From Nesterenkonia muleiensis (lineage in GTDB: Bacteria; Actinomycetota; Actinomycetes; Actinomycetales; Micrococcaceae): DNA of 64,000 nucleotides. Under the pieces are notes generated by a model. The model had not been told where the DNA came from, made no database searches, and saw only the letters and a program-made list of their open reading frames with translations. This document shows positions 33,741 through 41,991 of this stretch, one piece after another; the stretch's first letter is position 1; each line of letters opens with the position of its first letter. The translations under genes and the position numbers were made by a program. The stretch is from contig NZ_QWLD01000016.1 in assembly GCF_003600155.1 (NCBI RefSeq), positions 124,001 through 188,000 of the forward strand, in the 5' to 3' direction.

Positions 33741-33802
33741 TGTAAAATATTTTTCACATTCAAAGTAGACTCAGTCCAGCGATATGTCAATAATTTTTTA
33801 CA
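33741..33802. promoter_or_regulatory. Two related AT-rich palindromes in a divergent promoter
   Basis: TGTAAAATATTTTTCACA at 33741-33758 and TGTCAATAATTTTTTACA at 33785-33802 are imperfect palindromes that match each other at 12 of 18 positions. They lie between the DUF4386 gene and the membrane protein/Xre pair. The first is 14 nt from the DUF4386 ATG and overlaps its promoter. The regulator is probably a nearby one such as the Xre protein, but this is inference. Confidence 0.5.
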
Positions 33803-33828
33803 GCAAGACTGTGAAGTGAGGCAACGTG

Positions 33829-34263
33829 ATGGGGTACGCAGAACGCAACACATGGGCCCAGGTGATCACCAGCATCATCGCAGCGGCTGTCTATGCCGCC
33901 GTTCTGGTTCGGCGGCTGCGCATCCAGGCGACGCACGAGGTTCAGTGGGTGCAACCGATGCTGTGGACCATCGGTGCCACCATCGTGGCCGCCATCCTGC
34001 TGAGCATCGGCATTGGTATCGTCGCAGGGATGATCAACTCGGACACCGAGCACCGAGCCGATCTGCGCGACCTAGAGATCGACCGGTTCGGCAACCGCAT
34101 CGGGCAGGCGTTTCTCCTTGCCGGAAGCCTCGGCGCCCTGATCCTTGCCATGGTCCGTGCTGACTGGTTCTGGATCGGCAATACCCTCTTCGCCGGGCTC
34201 TTCCTCTTTGCCGTGGTCGGCGGGATCGCGCGCCTTATCGCCTATCGACGAGGTTTCCAGTAG
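33829..34263 (+). CDS. Four-helix membrane protein of unknown function
   Basis: 144 residues (start ATG 33829 after GTGAGG; GTG 33826 is in frame too). Four hydrophobic segments: VITSIIAAAVYAAVLV, MLWTIGATIVAAILLSIGIG, AFLLAGSLGALILAMV and NTLFAGLFLFAVVGGIARLI, with a charged RADLRDLEIDRFGNRIG loop between the second and third. I recognise no family with certainty; similar membrane proteins are commonly encoded next to a short Xre regulator, as here (TAGTG junction). The pair is likely one operon. Confidence 0.75.
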   Translation: MGYAERNTWAQVITSIIAAAVYAAVLVRRLRIQATHEVQWVQPMLWTIGATIVAAILLSIGIGIVAGMINSDTEHRADLRDLEIDRFGNRIGQAFLLAGSLGALILAMVRADWFWIGNTLFAGLFLFAVVGGIARLIAYRRGFQ

Positions 34264-34478
34264 TGACCAAACCCACCCGTGTCACCAACTCCATCCGAGA
34301 GTTCCGCACCTCAGCAGGTCTGACCCAGATCGAACTCGCCGCACGCATCGGGGTCACCCGTCAGACGCTGATCGCCATCGAGAAGGGTAAGTACTCCCCA
34401 TCCCTGGAGATGGCATTCCAGATCTCACGCGTCCTGGACACACCGCTGGATCACCTGTTCCACTACCCCGATGAATGA
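34263..34478 (+). CDS. Short Xre-family helix-turn-helix regulator
   Basis: 71 residues from GTG 34263, which shares bases with the upstream stop (TAGTG). Nearly the whole protein is the Xre/Cro helix-turn-helix: IREFRTSAGLTQIELAARIGVTRQTLIAIEKGKYSPSLEMAFQISRVL. It has no sensor domain, so it resembles YozG-type partners of four-helix membrane proteins. It may act with the upstream gene product; the target sites are not proven. Confidence 0.9.
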   Translation: MTKPTRVTNSIREFRTSAGLTQIELAARIGVTRQTLIAIEKGKYSPSLEMAFQISRVLDTPLDHLFHYPDE

Positions 34479-34482
34479 GCCA

Positions 34483-35169
34483 TCAGCACAAGACGACCGG
34501 ATCGCCGGAAGAGATGCTCCCCGGGGCGACGACACCAGCGTAAACTGCGGCGCACAGCTCCCTGTGCTCGCCGAGTAGCTTCAGCAATGCGCCCTCCGCC
34601 TCAGCACCGTCCTGGTTGATATCGATCATGCGGCAGCGCGGAATCCGGCGTTCGACCTCCAGGCGGACCTCCCCCACTGCCAGTTCGCAGCCGGCCCAGG
34701 TCTCCTCCACGAAGGGCTCTTCAGTGGCCAACACCAGGTTCACCCTCAGGCGCCTGGGGTCGGCATTGACGCCCCACCGCTCAACCATCCAGTCCAGTGT
34801 CGCGCTGCCGATGAGGGAGACCGCTCCTCCGTCATAGTGCGGGACTGCGGATTCCGCCCTCACCGTCACCGGAACGCCGAAGACTCCCGAGAGCTCGTCG
34901 TTCAGCTCGGGCTCGCCCACGGCCCAGGTGCACCCAGCACCGGTGATCTGCACTGAGGTCCCATACGTGGAGGCACTGTAACCGAAGACGGCGTCATGGC
35001 GGCGAAACCTGGTGCCGTTCTTTCCCGAGGCGAGTTTCCCGTCCTGGTCAGTCACCGCGTACCAGCGGTCGCCAGCCAACCCACGCGGGTCCACCTCTAC
35101 AGTGCTCAGCGACTCCCCGCCCATGGATTTCACCGGGTACCGCCGGATCGACCTGATGCTCAGCTCCAT
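34483..35169 (-). CDS. MOSC domain-containing protein
   Basis: 228 residues. The N-terminal beta-barrel (SIRSIRRYPVKSMGGESLSTVEV) precedes the MOSC core with the conserved cysteine near the end of the domain (ERRIPRCRMIDINQD). Such proteins bind molybdenum cofactor or reduce N-hydroxylated compounds (mARC/YiiM/YcbX group). No partner genes are nearby. It ends 4 nt past the convergent Xre gene. Confidence 0.9.
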   Translation of the reverse strand: MELSIRSIRRYPVKSMGGESLSTVEVDPRGLAGDRWYAVTDQDGKLASGKNGTRFRRHDAVFGYSASTYGTSVQITGAGCTWAVGEPELNDELSGVFGVPVTVRAESAVPHYDGGAVSLIGSATLDWMVERWGVNADPRRLRVNLVLATEEPFVEETWAGCELAVGEVRLEVERRIPRCRMIDINQDGAEAEGALLKLLGEHRELCAAVYAGVVAPGSISSGDPVVLC

Positions 35170-35194
35170 AGTGTCACTTTATCCGGCGGGCAGC

Positions 35195-35752
35195 TCAGAA
35201 GTTTAGATGCGGGGCGGGCTTGCGGGAGGCCGGCAGGGCGAAGTCGCGGCGCCATGCCTTGAGATCCTCACTGACCTCGAAATTCTCCGGCGCCGGGTGG
35301 CCGCTTTCGGCAGCCATCTCCAGGATCTCCTCGATGGTGGCCGGACCGTTTGTGCCGATCAGCCGTCCGGCCACGTGGGCCCGGACGTAGATTTCGCCGT
35401 CAACCACCACACGGTGCTCGATGTAGAAGCACCGCTCGTCCACCCCGATCAGCTTGGTGTAGATCTGGAACTTGGTCCAGAAGTTCACCGATTTGCGGAA
35501 GGTGATCTGCTCAGCCTGCACCACCGGGTGCCAGCCGCGCTTCTTGGCGCCCTCCCAGAGCCCGGAACGGGCCATCATGTCATAGCGGCCCAGGTCGAAG
35601 AGGCTGAAGTACTGCCCATTGTTGATGTGCATCAGGATGTCCACATCGGTGGGCAAGGCCCGCAGGGTGATCTCGGCGGCCTCCCAGGGGGAGATGCGGG
35701 GGCGTCGTCGTGCCTTGAGCAGAATCAGCAGGGTGCGGAAGATCACGTGCAT
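35195..35752 (-). CDS. Hotdog-fold acyl-CoA thioesterase-like protein
   Basis: 185 residues, THEM6/4HBT-like: ITLRALPTDVDILMHINNGQYFSLFDLGRYDMMARSGLW contains the hotdog-fold hydrophobic helix and the DxxxHxNNxxY-type pattern, followed by VVQAEQITFRKSVNFWTKFQIYTKLIGVD and CFYIEHRVVVDGEIYVRAHVAGRL. The substrate is unknown. ATG 35750-35752. It lies between MOSC and an exporter gene on the same strand with small gaps (25 and 34 nt). Confidence 0.85.
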   Translation of the reverse strand: MHVIFRTLLILLKARRRPRISPWEAAEITLRALPTDVDILMHINNGQYFSLFDLGRYDMMARSGLWEGAKKRGWHPVVQAEQITFRKSVNFWTKFQIYTKLIGVDERCFYIEHRVVVDGEIYVRAHVAGRLIGTNGPATIEEILEMAAESGHPAPENFEVSEDLKAWRRDFALPASRKPAPHLNF

Positions 35753-35786
35753 AGGACCAGGTTACTACTACTCGGTAGCTTGGGAT

Positions 35787-37634
35787 TCACACCCGGGCCT
35801 CGATCTTCAGCGCAGCCACCAGATCCCGGTAGAACTCGGTGCTCCGCAGCAGCTCTTGGTGGGTTCCACGGCCGATGATGCGGCCGGAGTCCATCACCAG
35901 GATCTGGTCCGCCTCGATCACCGTGGAGAGCCGGTGGGCAATGGTCACCACCGCAGACTCCTGCGAGATCTCCGCAATCGCCTGCTGCACCGCGGACTCG
36001 GTGATGCCGTCCACCTGGGCGGTCGCCTCGTCCAGCAGCAGGATCCGCGGCCGAGCCAGCAGGGCGCGGGCCAGGGCAATACGCTGACGCTGACCTCCGG
36101 AGACATTGGTCTCGGTCAGCGGGGTGTCCAGACCCTCAGGCAGCTCGGAGATCTTCTCCGCCAGCCGGAGCCGCTGAAGCACCTCCTGCACCTCGGACTC
36201 AGTGGCCTCCGGGCGGGAGAACAGCAGGTTCTGCCGGATGCTCCCCGGCACCACGGGGGTCTCCTGCTCCACATAGGCGAAGGCTGCCCGCACCTGCGCG
36301 TGGTCGAGCTGCCCGTAGGGCACTCCGGCCAGCCGAATCTCTCCGGACTCAGGCTCCAGGAAACGCATCATGAGCGAAAGCATGGTGGTCTTGCCGGCCC
36401 CAGATGAGCCCACCAGCGCAAGGTGGCCGCGATGCGGGACACCGAGACTGACCTGCTCCACCGCGGACGTCGCGTCCTCTGAGTAACGAGCGGTGACGGC
36501 GTCGAACTCGATCAACGGCAGCTCCCCTGCGGTGCTGGCGTAGTCGATGCTGCTCTGCGTGGCTCCAATGGATCCGACGTCGCTCAGCTTGGCCTCGGCG
36601 GCCTGCAGGTCAGCGCCGTCGCGCCGCTCGGCAAGGATCCTGACATCGGCATCCCGGGACTCAACCTCCATCGTCTCAATCTGGGCGATCCGGCCAGCAG
36701 CAGCCATTCCGGACTGCAGTGTGGTCAGGTTCTGGGTCAGCTCGGACACCGGCCCCATCAGCCCCCAGACGTAGAGCAGGAAGGCAATCAGCGCGGAAAC
36801 CGTGAGCTCACCGATCGAGACCCGGTAGGCGCCGAAGATCAGCACCATGATCACAGCACCTTCGACCCCCGTCCAGGCAGTGGTCCAGGCACCAGCCTGG
36901 ATGCGCACCGACTTCAGGCTGAAGCGACGGGACTCGGAGACATGGTGCATCAGTGCGTCGAAACGCCGAGGTTCCGCTGAGGAGGATTTCACCGTCTTGA
37001 TGGCACGCACGGTTCCTTCCAGCTCAGACCCCAGATCACTGAGAGCCGCCTGCGCTTTCTCCTCGACCTTGGAGATCTGCGGCATAAGCACCACGAAGGC
37101 GAGGAACACCACCGCCACCGCAGTCAGGGTGGCCCCCAGCAGAACAAGGTCCAGCCGGGCCATCAGCACCAGCGAGCCAATGATCATGATGGTGCCGTTG
37201 ATCAGCCCGATGATCGAGTTCGACGCCGCCTGGTTGAGCAGTACGGTGTCTGAGGTGACCCGGGTGACCAGTTCACCGGGACCGCGGGAGAGCAGGGCGA
37301 AGACCCGCGCCCCGAGGTAGCGCAGGATCATCCGCTTCCGGGCGTCGAAAACGATATCCTCAGCCAGTCTTCCCAGCAGGATCCATTGGAACCAGCCGAC
37401 GACCGCACCCAGAACCAGCAGACCGAGGAGCACCAGGACTGGATCACGCATGGAGCCTCCCAGGGCCAGGGTGTCGAGGATCCATTTGGTCACCATCGGG
37501 CTGGCCAGACCCATGGCCGAAACTGCCAGTGAGAGCACAAGCCCGAGCATCAGGACGTGGAGATAGGGACGCGCGAAGGACCACAGGATGCTCAGGCGTT
37601 GAGAGGTGGATGAGACGCTTATTGGATCGCTCAT
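35787..37634 (-). CDS. ABC exporter, fused permease and ATPase
   Basis: 615 residues. The N-terminal ~320 residues form the six-helix membrane domain (PYLHVLMLGLVLSLAVSAMGLASPMVTKWIL, then RLAEDIVFDARKRMILRYLG). The ATPase domain carries Walker A VGSSGAGKTTML, signature NVSGGQRQRIALARALLA and Walker B RILLLDEATAQVD. A half-transporter that likely dimerises to export a drug or lipid. The start is ATG 37632-37634, with a GTG two codons upstream as an alternative. It is divergent from a tetR gene with a palindrome close to its start. Confidence 0.93.
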   Translation of the reverse strand: MSDPISVSSTSQRLSILWSFARPYLHVLMLGLVLSLAVSAMGLASPMVTKWILDTLALGGSMRDPVLVLLGLLVLGAVVGWFQWILLGRLAEDIVFDARKRMILRYLGARVFALLSRGPGELVTRVTSDTVLLNQAASNSIIGLINGTIMIIGSLVLMARLDLVLLGATLTAVAVVFLAFVVLMPQISKVEEKAQAALSDLGSELEGTVRAIKTVKSSSAEPRRFDALMHHVSESRRFSLKSVRIQAGAWTTAWTGVEGAVIMVLIFGAYRVSIGELTVSALIAFLLYVWGLMGPVSELTQNLTTLQSGMAAAGRIAQIETMEVESRDADVRILAERRDGADLQAAEAKLSDVGSIGATQSSIDYASTAGELPLIEFDAVTARYSEDATSAVEQVSLGVPHRGHLALVGSSGAGKTTMLSLMMRFLEPESGEIRLAGVPYGQLDHAQVRAAFAYVEQETPVVPGSIRQNLLFSRPEATESEVQEVLQRLRLAEKISELPEGLDTPLTETNVSGGQRQRIALARALLARPRILLLDEATAQVDGITESAVQQAIAEISQESAVVTIAHRLSTVIEADQILVMDSGRIIGRGTHQELLRSTEFYRDLVAALKIEARV

Positions 37635-37643
37635 GGTCACTAT

Positions 37644-37714
37644 TGAGACATATTTGTCTCATTATTGTCAACCAATAAGTCACTGTGCGCCTGAAAAGTC
37701 TTGTACTCTGTACA
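37644..37714. promoter_or_regulatory. Operators between the ABC exporter and tetR
   Basis: TGAGACA-TATT-TGTCTCA at 37644-37661 is a perfect inverted repeat starting 10 nt from the exporter ATG. A second palindrome TGTAC-TCT-GTACA (37702-37714) sits nearer the tetR gene and has a TTGTAC that could be part of a -35 box. The first is the better operator candidate for the divergent TetR. Confidence 0.6.
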
Positions 37715-37773
37715 CGTCAGGTGAGCCGGAGCTCGGCTCAGCGCGCCGCGACGAGAAGGGGAGCGAGCAAACA

Positions 37774-38349
37774 ATGCCGGAGACCACACCTGCCGCCGAG
37801 CGCACTCGTCGAGCGATCCTGGAAGCGGGGATCGAGGTGCTTGCCTCCAACCCTGGGGCACCCCTGGCGGAGGTGGCCGCCGCAGCAGGGGTCTCGCGCA
37901 GCACCTTCCACCGGTACTTCTCCGACCGCAGCGCCCTGAAGAAGGCGGCCAATGAGCTGGCCGTCGAAGACTGGGCGGCTGCCGTGCAGCGCGCGAGACT
38001 CGGCGAGGGCACCGGCCTTGAGGCCTACCGCCGGCTCTGCGCGGAGCTCATGGACCACCTGCCCGCCCTGGTCTGGTGGATGAGCATCGCCGGCTCAGAG
38101 GATGCCCCCGCGGAGTATCAGGACGAGGATGAGACCGACCAGCAGATTGCGGCGATGCTGCGACGCGGCCACCAGGACGGCAGCATCGACCCAGAGCTGA
38201 GCGTGGAGTGGATCAGCAACTCGGTCTGGGCCATGCTCTACGCCGTCTACTTCATACCCGCCGAGGCGAAGATGAGCCGCTTCGACGCCCGCCAGCAGGC
38301 CCTACGCACACTGATCAAGGCCGCCGCAGCCGACCCCTCAACCGCCTGA
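37774..38349 (+). CDS. TetR-family transcriptional regulator
   Basis: 191 residues from ATG 37774, which follows AAGGGGAG; the frame extends upstream but without a better start. Helix-turn-helix: RRAILEAGIEVLASNPGAPLAEVAAAAGVSRSTFHRYFSDRSALKKA. The C-terminal half is helical with a short Trp-containing LVWWMSIAGSED segment. Most likely the repressor of the divergent ABC exporter. The ligand is unknown. Confidence 0.9.
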   Translation: MPETTPAAERTRRAILEAGIEVLASNPGAPLAEVAAAAGVSRSTFHRYFSDRSALKKAANELAVEDWAAAVQRARLGEGTGLEAYRRLCAELMDHLPALVWWMSIAGSEDAPAEYQDEDETDQQIAAMLRRGHQDGSIDPELSVEWISNSVWAMLYAVYFIPAEAKMSRFDARQQALRTLIKAAAADPSTA

Positions 38350-38427
38350 TTCCCGGGCACACTCCCTGACACGCAGAGCCCGCATGCTTCCGCTTAACGG
38401 AAAGCTAGTGACGATTCGGTAACTTTT

Positions 38428-38457
38428 TGTGACCTGACTCACATGTGGTGCTATGTT
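38428..38457 (+). promoter_or_regulatory. CRP/GlxR-type site and promoter of the liv operon
   Basis: TGTGA-CCTGAC-TCACA (38428-38443) has both perfect CRP-family half-sites and the 6-nt spacer found in the actinobacterial GlxR consensus. A -10-like TATGTT lies at 38452-38457, so the site overlaps the -35 region. cAMP-dependent repression or activation by a CRP/GlxR protein is likely. Confidence 0.65.
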
Positions 38458-38492
38458 TTACCCTCAACAGTCCGAAATGTGAGGGAGGACAC

Positions 38493-38543
38493 ATGCAAAG
38501 CTGTGTGCTGAGTGCCAGCCTCTGCCGGGAGCCCACGTGCTGA
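38493..38543 (+). CDS. Short leader reading frame (16 codons) overlapping livF
   Basis: ATG at 38493 is preceded by GGGAGGA, the best ribosome site in the region, and encodes MQSCVLSASLCREPTC (three Cys) ending at TGA 38541-38543. It overlaps the livF GTG (38537) by 7 nt in another frame, so ribosomes finishing here could restart on livF (translational coupling). Its codon choice is not diagnostic, and no terminator fits inside it, so attenuation by cysteine supply is only a speculation. Confidence 0.45.
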   Translation: MQSCVLSASLCREPTC

Positions 38544-39319
38544 GGGTCAGCAATGTCGAAGTCGTCTACAACGACGTCATCCAGGTGCTGCGCGGGGTGA
38601 GCCTCACTGCCGAACAGGGACGCATCACCGCCCTGCTCGGCGCCAACGGTGCCGGAAAGACCACGTTGCTGCGAGCGCTCTCAGGCCTGCTGGACATTCA
38701 TGACGGAAAGGTCACCAAAGGCGAGATTCGGCTGGGCGAGCAGGCCATCCACACCTGGAACGCGCCGAAGATCGTCTCCGCGGGACTGGGACAGGTGCTG
38801 GAGGGCCGCAGAGTCTTCGCCGAGTTCACCGTCGAGGAGAACCTGCGGATCGGCGGGCACACCCGCCGTGGAGGACTCAGCGAATCCATCGACGAGATCT
38901 ACGAGCTCTTCCCTGTGCTGGCTGAGCGGCGCCGTCGCACCGCCGGCTACCTCTCCGGCGGTGAGCAGCAGATGCTGGCCATGGGACGGGCTCTGGTGGC
39001 GCATCCGGAGGTGATTCTGCTCGATGAGCCCAGCCTGGGACTGGCCCCACGAATGGTCCAACAGGTCAAGGACCTGGTGGTGCGGGTCAACCAGGAGCGC
39101 GGCACCACCGTGCTGCTGGTGGAGCAGAACGCCATGATGGCCCTGTCAATCGCCAGCCACGGCTATGTCATGGAGCAGGGCAAGATCGTGATGGACGACG
39201 AGGCCCAGAACCTCCTGAACAATGAGGACATCCGGGACTTCTACCTGGGCCGGGGCGAGCTGTCCACCTCCTACCGCAATCTCAAGCATTACAAGCGCAG
39301 GAAGAGGTGGCTTTCGTGA
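38537..39319 (+). CDS. livF: LivF-type branched-chain/hydrophobic amino acid ABC ATPase
   Basis: 260 residues: Walker A GANGAGKTTLLRALSG, signature YLSGGEQQMLAMGRAL, Walker B VILLDEPSLGLAPRMV and the LivF switch VLLVEQNAMMALSIASHGYVMEQG. The start is GTG 38537; the ribosome site belongs to the overlapping leader frame. It is first in the operon livF-livG-acyl-CoA synthetase-livH-livM-livK, an order in which both ATPases precede the permeases. Confidence 0.92.
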   Translation: MLRVSNVEVVYNDVIQVLRGVSLTAEQGRITALLGANGAGKTTLLRALSGLLDIHDGKVTKGEIRLGEQAIHTWNAPKIVSAGLGQVLEGRRVFAEFTVEENLRIGGHTRRGGLSESIDEIYELFPVLAERRRRTAGYLSGGEQQMLAMGRALVAHPEVILLDEPSLGLAPRMVQQVKDLVVRVNQERGTTVLLVEQNAMMALSIASHGYVMEQGKIVMDDEAQNLLNNEDIRDFYLGRGELSTSYRNLKHYKRRKRWLS

Positions 39320-40125
39320 CAGCACAGGAGATCTGCGCAGTCGAGAATGTCGAGCTGAGCTTCGGCAGGGTCAAGGCCCTCAACGGAGTCAGCCTCAGCA
39401 TCCGCGAGGCAGAGCTGTTCGCCGTCATCGGCCCCAACGGCGCGGGAAAGACCTCCATCTTCAACGTGCTCTCCGGGGTCTACCGGCCGCAGAAGGGATC
39501 GGTCACCTTCGGCGCGGAGTCCATCCTGGGCACCAAACCCCACCGAATAGCGCGCCGAGGCATGGCCCGCACCTTCCAGAACATCGAGCTGTTCGAGAAC
39601 CTGACAGTGGTGGACAACCTGATGCTGGGCAGGCACCATCACCTGAACTACCAGTGGTTTGAATCCATCATCTGGTGGGGACGCACCCGCAGCAGCGAGC
39701 TGGCCAACCGGCGCAGGGTCGAGGAGATCATCGATTTCCTGGAGATCGAGGGGTACCGGGACCTGCCGGTGGGCATGCTGCCCTACGGCATCCAGAAACG
39801 AATCGAGCTGGGGCGGGCGCTGGCCATGGAGCCGAAGCTGCTGCTGCTGGACGAGCCGGTGGCCGGCATGAACGCAGAGGAGACCGAGGACATGGCCCGG
39901 TTCATCCTGGAGATCAGGTCGGAGCTGAAGATCCCGATGATTCTGGTCGAGCACGATATGGGCCTGGTCATGGACTTAGCAGACCGGGTGATGGCCATGG
40001 ACTTCGGCACCCCGCTGGTCACCGGAACCCCGGAGGAGGTCCAGAACCACCCGGATGTGATTCGCGCCTACCTGGGCCCAGTCAGTGAAAAGACCATCAC
40101 CGATGTCACCGACGAGGCGCCGTAA
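39316..40125 (+). CDS. livG: LivG-type branched-chain/hydrophobic amino acid ABC ATPase
   Basis: 269 residues from GTG 39316, four nt before the livF stop (GTGA) and preceded by AAGAGG; the GTG at 39307 is the alternative. Walker A GPNGAGKTSIFN, the LivG-specific RMGMARTFQN-type loop (RRGMARTFQNIELFENLTV), signature LPYGIQKRIELGRAL and Walker B KLLLLDEPVAGMN. It pairs with LivF to power the transporter. The C-terminal TGTPEEVQNHPDVIRAYLG is typical. Confidence 0.92.
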   Translation: MTAQEICAVENVELSFGRVKALNGVSLSIREAELFAVIGPNGAGKTSIFNVLSGVYRPQKGSVTFGAESILGTKPHRIARRGMARTFQNIELFENLTVVDNLMLGRHHHLNYQWFESIIWWGRTRSSELANRRRVEEIIDFLEIEGYRDLPVGMLPYGIQKRIELGRALAMEPKLLLLDEPVAGMNAEETEDMARFILEIRSELKIPMILVEHDMGLVMDLADRVMAMDFGTPLVTGTPEEVQNHPDVIRAYLGPVSEKTITDVTDEAP

Positions 40126-40134
40126 GGAGGACCG

Positions 40135-41991
40135 ATGAGCACTGCTGAGACACTGGCCCTGCGCATCCGCGAACACGCCCGGAGAACCCCTGAGGCTGTG
40201 GCCATGCGAGACAAGAACTTTGGGCTCTGGGAGCAGGTGACCTGGCGGGAGTACTGGGACACCTCGGTCCAGGTCGGCCATGCCCTGCTCTCGCTGGGCA
40301 TCGGCGTCGGCGACCGGGTGGCCATTCACAGTGAGAACCGCCGCGAATGGCTCTTCAGCGACATCGGCACCGTAGCCGTCCGCGCCGCCACGGTAGGGGT
40401 CTATCCCACCAACCCGGCCCATGAGGTGCTGCACCTGCTGCGTGATTCCGGCTCCAGCGTGCTGATCGCTGAGGACCAGGAACAGGTGGACAAGGCCTTC
40501 GAGATCCTCGAGGAGCTTCCCCGGCTGCGGCATATCGTCTACATCGAACCGCGCGGCATCGCCGGGCACTACACCGATGAACGCCTGATGAGCTGGCCGG
40601 AGTTCCTGGCCCGCGGCGCCGAGCACGCCCGAGCACATCCTGATGCTGTGACCGATCTGGCCGAGGCTGCTAAGCCCGGCGATCTGGCCACTTTGATCTA
40701 CACCTCAGGCACCACTGGGCCGCCCAAGGGCGCGATGCTGACCATCGACAATATCGAGTTCGCCATCGAGCGGGTCAGCCAGGAGGGCGCCTTCTTCGAC
40801 CCTCCGGCCACCAGCAAGGATCTGCTGGTCTCCTACCTCCCGCTGTGCCATGTGGCCGAGCGCTGCTTCACCACCTGGCTCAACGCCGGAGTCGGCACTC
40901 AGGTGAACTTTGCTGAGTCCATCGAGACGGTCACCACCGCGCTCCGGGAGGTCCAGCCCACGGTGGTCTTCGGTGTGCCACGGATCTGGGAGAAGATCGT
41001 CGCCGGCATCCATATCCGGATGAGCGGAGCCAGCTGGTTCAAGCGAAGGGTCTTCGCCGGGTTCATGAGACTTGCCGATTGGATCGGCGACTGCCTGGTG
41101 AAGAACAGAGGCCGTCACACTGTCGCCACCCGGCTGGTGTACCTGGTCTGCTGGGTGGTCTGCTTCCGGGCGCTGCGTGAGCGGCTGGGTCTGCGGCACA
41201 CCCGGTACGCCGCCTCAGGTGCAGCTCCCATCGCCCCTGAGGTGCTGAAGTTCTTCATGGGCATCGGGGTGCAGATGCATGAGGTCTACGGCATGACCGA
41301 GAATTCCGCGATGGGAACGGCGAACCTTCCCGGCAGAGTCCTGCTGGGCACCGTCGGCGAACCTCACCCTGGTGTGGAGATCACCGTCGATGAGGGCACC
41401 GGAGAGATTCTGACCCGCCATCGCGGCAATTTCGTCGGTTACTGGAAGCGCCCGGACGCCACGGCCGAGACTCTCGACGCCGAAGGGTGGCTGCACACCG
41501 GAGATGTCGGCGAGTGGGCCCGGGGCACGCACCTGAAGATCACTGACCGGATCAAGGACATCATCATCACAGCAGGTGGGAAGAACGTCTCGCCCTCGGA
41601 GCTGGAGAACAGCCTGAAGGCCTCCCCCTATGTCAAGGAGGCCGTCGTCATCGGGGACGGCCGTAAGTTCCTCACCGCCCTGATCGGCATCGAATTGGAC
41701 ACCGTCGGCGAGTGGGCCCAGCGCAGGCGCCTGGCATTCACCACCTACCGGGACCTCTCCGCCAAGCCTGAGGTCCAGGAGCTCATCCAGGAGGTCGTCG
41801 ATGAGACCAATGAGAAGTTCGCACAGGTGGAGACCATCAAGAGGTTCAGCCTGATGCCCAAGGAACTGGACCACGACGAGGGCGAGCTGACCGCCACCCA
41901 GAAGGTGAAGCGGACAGCGATCACCGAACAGTTCGCCTCCACGATCGCCCAGATGTACGGCGAACGAACCCCGGAAACGGCGGCATCATGA
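40135..41991 (+). CDS. Long-chain acyl-CoA synthetase (FadD15-like AMP-binding protein)
   Basis: 618 residues. The adenylate-forming P-loop is YTSGTTGPPKGAM (189-201). Other family motifs visible are YLPLCHVAER, the AMP-binding YGMTENSAMGT and the hinge TDRIKDIIITAGGKNVSPSELEN. It is of the long FadD15/ACSL length with the extra helix region. AAGGAGG precedes ATG 40135 and its end overlaps livH by 4 nt. Placing it between the transporter subunits suggests that the imported acid is converted to its CoA ester on entry. Confidence 0.92.
   Translation: MSTAETLALRIREHARRTPEAVAMRDKNFGLWEQVTWREYWDTSVQVGHALLSLGIGVGDRVAIHSENRREWLFSDIGTVAVRAATVGVYPTNPAHEVLHLLRDSGSSVLIAEDQEQVDKAFEILEELPRLRHIVYIEPRGIAGHYTDERLMSWPEFLARGAEHARAHPDAVTDLAEAAKPGDLATLIYTSGTTGPPKGAMLTIDNIEFAIERVSQEGAFFDPPATSKDLLVSYLPLCHVAERCFTTWLNAGVGTQVNFAESIETVTTALREVQPTVVFGVPRIWEKIVAGIHIRMSGASWFKRRVFAGFMRLADWIGDCLVKNRGRHTVATRLVYLVCWVVCFRALRERLGLRHTRYAASGAAPIAPEVLKFFMGIGVQMHEVYGMTENSAMGTANLPGRVLLGTVGEPHPGVEITVDEGTGEILTRHRGNFVGYWKRPDATAETLDAEGWLHTGDVGEWARGTHLKITDRIKDIIITAGGKNVSPSELENSLKASPYVKEAVVIGDGRKFLTALIGIELDTVGEWAQRRRLAFTTYRDLSAKPEVQELIQEVVDETNEKFAQVETIKRFSLMPKELDHDEGELTATQKVKRTAITEQFASTIAQMYGERTPETAAS

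Noticed and set aside
38493-38543. A cysteine-responsive transcription attenuator at the livF leader
   Set aside because: The leader frame runs straight into livF, leaving no room for a terminator/antiterminator hairpin pair; only coupling is kept as a finding.
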